Origin: Rhodopirellula sp.
GTDB lineage: Bacteria > Planctomycetota > Planctomycetia > Pirellulales > Pirellulaceae
NCBI GenBank assembly: GCA_002690925.1
Contig: NZGD01000216.1
Location: 1 to 39,115, forward strand
Length of the DNA stretch: 39,115 nucleotides
Reading direction: 5' to 3'
The notes beneath the pieces were generated by a model that worked only from the letters and a program-made list of their open reading frames with translations, had not been told where the DNA came from and did no database searches. Both the position numbers and the translations under genes were made by a program. Below, one piece after another: positions 36,056 through 39,115 of this stretch (position 1 is its first letter; each line of letters starts with the position of its first letter).

Positions 36056-38344
36056 TTAGCCAACCCGGCGTAACCGGTGCACACCACTGATAATTCTTGA
36101 GTCGCCAACTTGCTCGGTAGTCAGCGTTTCATTCTTGTCTTTTTTCAGGTGCACCTCCAACGGGGAACTCATGTCAATGTGAACATCCCTTTGCGGGAAT
36201 GCGATCACAATTCCTGCCTCGCGGAAGTCCTTATCAATTGCTGCCCGCACGCTACTGCGAAGCTTTGCGCCGTCCATAATGCGTTTCATCTGAACCCAAA
36301 AATGGACTTCAAAAGCAAGCGAACTATCTCCAAAATCCTGAAATAGGACAATTGGTTCTGGCGTTAGCAGCACATTGTCTTGTTGACGGATAACCTGCTT
36401 CAAACGTTCGATTACTTCGGCAACAGGCGAACCATAAGCAACACCAACACTCACGCTGGTTCGAATCCGCGTGTCGGACAACGTCCAATTGGTCACATTG
36501 TTTTCAAGAAACTTGCTGTTGGGAACGAGAATCTCAAGGTTTGACCCTGTCCTCACCCGGGTACTGCGTGCGCCAATGTGCTCTACGTTGGCATCGATCC
36601 CTTCTACATTGACAAGATCCCCCACACGAATCGGGCGTTCCACCAGCAAGATCAATCCGCTGATAAAGTTATTCAGCAGATTCTGGCTACCAAAACCAAG
36701 CCCAATTGCAGCAGCACCACCAAAGAAGGCAAAGAACGTCAACGGTACATTGACGATATCAAGCGAGACAAAGAACAGACAAACAATCATTGCGTAAAGC
36801 ATCACGGATCTTAGCACGGATGCCGCAGCATGACTGACACCGAACCGTGGCAATACTTTGTAGGCGACAACCGACGCCACCGCTCGACTCAGCAGGTATC
36901 CAATTAACAGTAAAGCCAAACCAATCACAACCTTCTTGACCGTGATTGCCTTGCCCTCACTCTCGGTGATTTCAAACTCCCAAGCAGCGATTACCCATCC
37001 CCAGAACAATTCGACATTGTCGGCAAAAGAGTAGGCGCCCTGCTCAGCTCGCAAGTCTTCTAAAAACAAATCGCAAAGCCGACCACCTGAAGTCGCGAGT
37101 ACCTGAAGCCCACCATAAAAATCGAGCACATTTTCCAATTCTTCGATGCGAGCCAACGTCTCTGCATCGACTTGCTCACCCGCAAGACCCACCGAACCAC
37201 CCGTCACGCTACTGACTGTGCCAGAGGCTCGCGTCAGTAGCGATAAAGCCTCTCGCCGCTGTCGCGTCCTCAATCTTAATTTTTCATCAATCAGCGCGAC
37301 CTGCTGACTCAATTGCTCCCCATCCTCCAACCACTTCTCGATGTCGCTCGGAGCCACCTCAAAATTCGAGAGTTCATACCTTCTACGCCAACACTCTTTA
37401 AACAAACTAGTGTTGCTGAGCAGGTCTCTGAGCAACTGAGACTCTTCTCGAACAATTTCATAGTTCGATTCGCTAATGTTTTTCCCCATGTGCCTCCGCA
37501 TCATGATTTCACGCATTTGCGAGTCGAGAGCAGATAACTGCATTCGCACCTGTTGCTCAAACTTTTCAAGAATCGTCACACGCTCATCAAGTTCCCCTTT
37601 GGAAAGCTTGAACTGACTCGTTGGAGCACTCACCAATGCATCCAACGCTTCGCCCTCGGATACCGCATCTTTCGCGCGGATCCGCAGCAAATTGATTCGC
37701 TCATGGTGCAAGTTGAGATTGGCTTTCAAAACCCGGCTTTCCAGATCCTGAACAATGTACGTTTGTTGTAGAGCAAAACGCTGCTCTACAGAACTGTTAC
37801 TCAACGCTTCCGTTGTTTTACGCTTCAACTGTTCCGCACTCTCTAAATCATCACGAAGGCCATTTGCGATTCGTTCCTCAGACCCCACTTCCAGTTGCAA
37901 AGACTTCAGTGAACTCGCCACGGCAACGCGACGAGCCCGCAACTCATCCAACTCAAGAAATGAGTTTGGCGACGCACGCGAACGCCTCACGCTATCTGCA
38001 TCGATTGCCAAACCCGAATCATGCCGTGCGCGGTCCTGGTACGCCAACCGCCACTCCTCAAGAATGATCTCAAAATTTCCCCATAGCTCAAGTTCCTGCA
38101 TTAGCTGGGGACGAACGCCCCTTTGATTTGCCCGGGCAACCAATATTTCATCCTGCAGGCTCTTGATTTCCACACGGCATTCTTCTTGCATTCCTGAAAA
38201 ATCAGGAGCAGCCTGCTGCGTCTCTCCCTGGATTTGACGACCAGGTGCAACCTGCGTCATCAAACTATTTTCAACAGCACTTACGGCGTCAATCTGCTCA
38301 GTGACGAACATCAAACAAATGACGAGAAGGCTGAATCTCCGCAT
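36056..38344 (-). CDS. Large MscS-type mechanosensitive channel
   Basis: From ATG 38344 the product has 762 residues. A signal peptide (RRFSLLVICLMFVTEQIDAVSA) starts it, then about 400 residues of charged helical, coiled-coil periplasmic sequence, as in MscK/MscM-like proteins. Membrane segments lie near 467-493 and 505-527, then the MscS pore helix and beta domain: FFGGAAAIGLGFGSQNLLNNFISG, followed by LLVERPIRVGDLVNVEGIDANVEHIGARSTRVRT and LEILVPNSKFLENNVTNWTL. The C-terminal alpha/beta domain ends near DVHIDM. Such channels open under membrane tension and release solutes on osmotic downshock. The frame is open to ATG 38491, with a weak AAGGA upstream, but the signal peptide favours the inner start; ATG 38362 is a third option. 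Fewer membrane helices than MscK are visible. Confidence 0.9.
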   Translation of the reverse strand: MRRFSLLVICLMFVTEQIDAVSAVENSLMTQVAPGRQIQGETQQAAPDFSGMQEECRVEIKSLQDEILVARANQRGVRPQLMQELELWGNFEIILEEWRLAYQDRARHDSGLAIDADSVRRSRASPNSFLELDELRARRVAVASSLKSLQLEVGSEERIANGLRDDLESAEQLKRKTTEALSNSSVEQRFALQQTYIVQDLESRVLKANLNLHHERINLLRIRAKDAVSEGEALDALVSAPTSQFKLSKGELDERVTILEKFEQQVRMQLSALDSQMREIMMRRHMGKNISESNYEIVREESQLLRDLLSNTSLFKECWRRRYELSNFEVAPSDIEKWLEDGEQLSQQVALIDEKLRLRTRQRREALSLLTRASGTVSSVTGGSVGLAGEQVDAETLARIEELENVLDFYGGLQVLATSGGRLCDLFLEDLRAEQGAYSFADNVELFWGWVIAAWEFEITESEGKAITVKKVVIGLALLLIGYLLSRAVASVVAYKVLPRFGVSHAAASVLRSVMLYAMIVCLFFVSLDIVNVPLTFFAFFGGAAAIGLGFGSQNLLNNFISGLILLVERPIRVGDLVNVEGIDANVEHIGARSTRVRTGSNLEILVPNSKFLENNVTNWTLSDTRIRTSVSVGVAYGSPVAEVIERLKQVIRQQDNVLLTPEPIVLFQDFGDSSLAFEVHFWVQMKRIMDGAKLRSSVRAAIDKDFREAGIVIAFPQRDVHIDMSSPLEVHLKKDKNETLTTEQVGDSRIISGVHRLRRVG

Positions 38345-38936
38345 CCCATGCAATCCCCACATCGAGTTCAATGCACCTGCGTGTTTTGCCAGAACGAACG
38401 TTAAAATGCGCCAGTACCGACCAGCCTGATTACAAACAGTCTCAGAAGACTGCCGTGAAATGCCACGTGCCGCGTAACTTACTGAACTCATGAAAGCACC
38501 CCATCCTTGGAAGGACTTGCCGTTTGCTGTTTCAATGACTAACCAGTAGCGTTTGAACAGGCAGTACCGACTGGTCAGCGGTGGGCATCATGCCCGACCG
38601 TGAAACTTGACTCATATTCCACCGAAATAACCAAATCATGGAAAGAGAGATTCCTGCTGTAAATTAAGAAACCAGACCACATTCCAGAGACAACGCTGAC
38701 TAGCGACGCGTTGAAGGCAGAACCGACCGAAGAGCCCCATACAAAGCAATTTCACCAGATCCGCCACTAAGCTAGCATTCAGGCGAGCCTTTTGATTCTC
38801 ACCTCCAAGTGAGCAACCGCATGCTCCCCGGAAGGCAAGTTATCCCCGCGGTTCACAACCCGCTGCGGCAGATCTCAATCCGTGGCAGAACACTCCCCAC
38901 AAGCGAGTGATGAATCGAAATCGCGCGGGAGTGACC
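38345..38936. other. Divergent region upstream of the MscS-type gene
   Basis: About 590 bp between the chosen MscS start and the last partial gene, or 445 bp if the longer start at 38491 is used. It has an AT-rich patch near 38620-38670 that could be a promoter. No other gene or RNA was recognised. Confidence 0.35.
38927..38931 (+). promoter_or_regulatory. Ribosome binding site for the gene cut by the right edge
   Basis: GGGAG lies five bases before ATG 38937. It is among the better Shine-Dalgarno sites of the window and decides the start over the in-frame ATG 38910, which has none. Confidence 0.5.
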
Positions 38937-39115
38937 ATGGTGGCCGATTCTCTCAAAAATCTAACCAACCTTTTTTTCGATACCGTGATGTCCTGCATAG
39001 CCGCAGATCACCTTATCTCTCGCGCAGACCTGAGGATCAGGCCCGCGGCCCAAGAACAAGAGCCCAAGAACGGCGCGATGATCGGCGCACAGGTTCATGT
39101 TTGTATTCATGAACC
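38937..39115 (+). CDS. Start of an unrecognised gene, truncated by the window edge
   Basis: From ATG 38937 the frame stays open to the right edge (59 residues, no stop). The product starts MVADSLKNLTNLFFDTVMSC and continues AADHLISRADLRIRPAAQEQ before a Gly/Ala/Ile/Val segment. A GGGAG ribosome binding site supports the start. An in-frame ATG at 38910 would add nine residues. The sequence does not match any family I recognise; there is no signal peptide or obvious membrane segment in the visible part. It could be chance, but the combination of a good ribosome binding site and an open frame makes a gene likely. A competing forward frame from 38882 (closing near the edge) has an Arg/Ser-rich product typical of a shadow frame. 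Confidence 0.5.
   Translation, partial: MVADSLKNLTNLFFDTVMSCIAADHLISRADLRIRPAAQEQEPKNGAMIGAQVHVCIHE

Noticed and set aside
1-39115. tRNA genes, rRNA, CRISPR arrays, insertion sequences or prophage genes
   Set aside because: Gaps were read for tRNA T-loop words, regularly spaced repeats and transposase motifs; none was found, though a covariance-model search could not be run.

Overview
The window looks like a chromosomal segment of a planctomycete, probably of the Pirellulaceae/Rhodopirellula type. The argument is gene content and style. There is a tiny lysine-rich 'small basic protein' of the family shared by Planctomycetes, Verrucomicrobia and Chlamydiae. There is a MoxR / DUF58 / BatA-like / giant von Willebrand-A operon of the planctomycete kind. 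Other signs are very long multidomain envelope proteins, few Shine-Dalgarno sites, long intergenic gaps and moderate GC. No rRNA, tRNA, CRISPR array, transposase or prophage gene was seen, so this appears to be core chromosome rather than a mobile island.

Layout: (1) 1-6842, forward strand: the C-terminal end of a lactate-racemase-like protein, a degenerate RNase H-like protein, glycogen branching enzyme glgB, a bifunctional-nuclease-domain protein 16 bp ahead of panC, and a UDP-glucuronate decarboxylase-type sugar-nucleotide enzyme. (2) 7035-8485, reverse strand: a delta-9-type acyl desaturase and the small basic protein with a clear intrinsic terminator. (3) 9215-18151, forward strand: a UPF0104/LPG-synthase-type membrane protein, a long gap, then the tightly packed moxR-DUF58-batA-like-VWA operon. 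(4) 18300-24295: a reverse-strand helical lipoprotein, then a forward operon of two different membrane-anchored P-loop GTPase-like proteins followed at once by an ExbB/TolQ/MotA-type proton channel with no ExbD/TolR beside it. (5) 24595-25368, a short-chain dehydrogenase. (6) 25463-34284, reverse strand: a PutA with a long linker and an extra C-terminal domain, a Tat-exported PhoD-like phosphatase, and an alpha/beta hydrolase with membrane segments inside it. (7) 34602-35765, CorA; 36056-38344, reverse strand, a large MscS-type channel; and at the right edge the start of a forward gene cut by the window.

How they fit together: glgB (glycogen), panC (pantothenate/CoA), the desaturase (membrane lipid) and putA (proline catabolism) are housekeeping metabolism. 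CorA and the MscS homologue handle Mg2+ and osmotic stress. The MoxR/VWA operon is of the kind linked to chaperone-like assembly of envelope complexes. The best candidate for an undescribed system is the three-gene unit at 19489-24295: two distinct GTPase-like proteins, both lacking a canonical NKxD motif and both with C-terminal membrane hairpins, translationally linked to an orphan ExbB-type motor subunit. It may be a membrane-remodelling or energised envelope device. That function is inference; the gene arrangement and motifs are read directly from the sequence.
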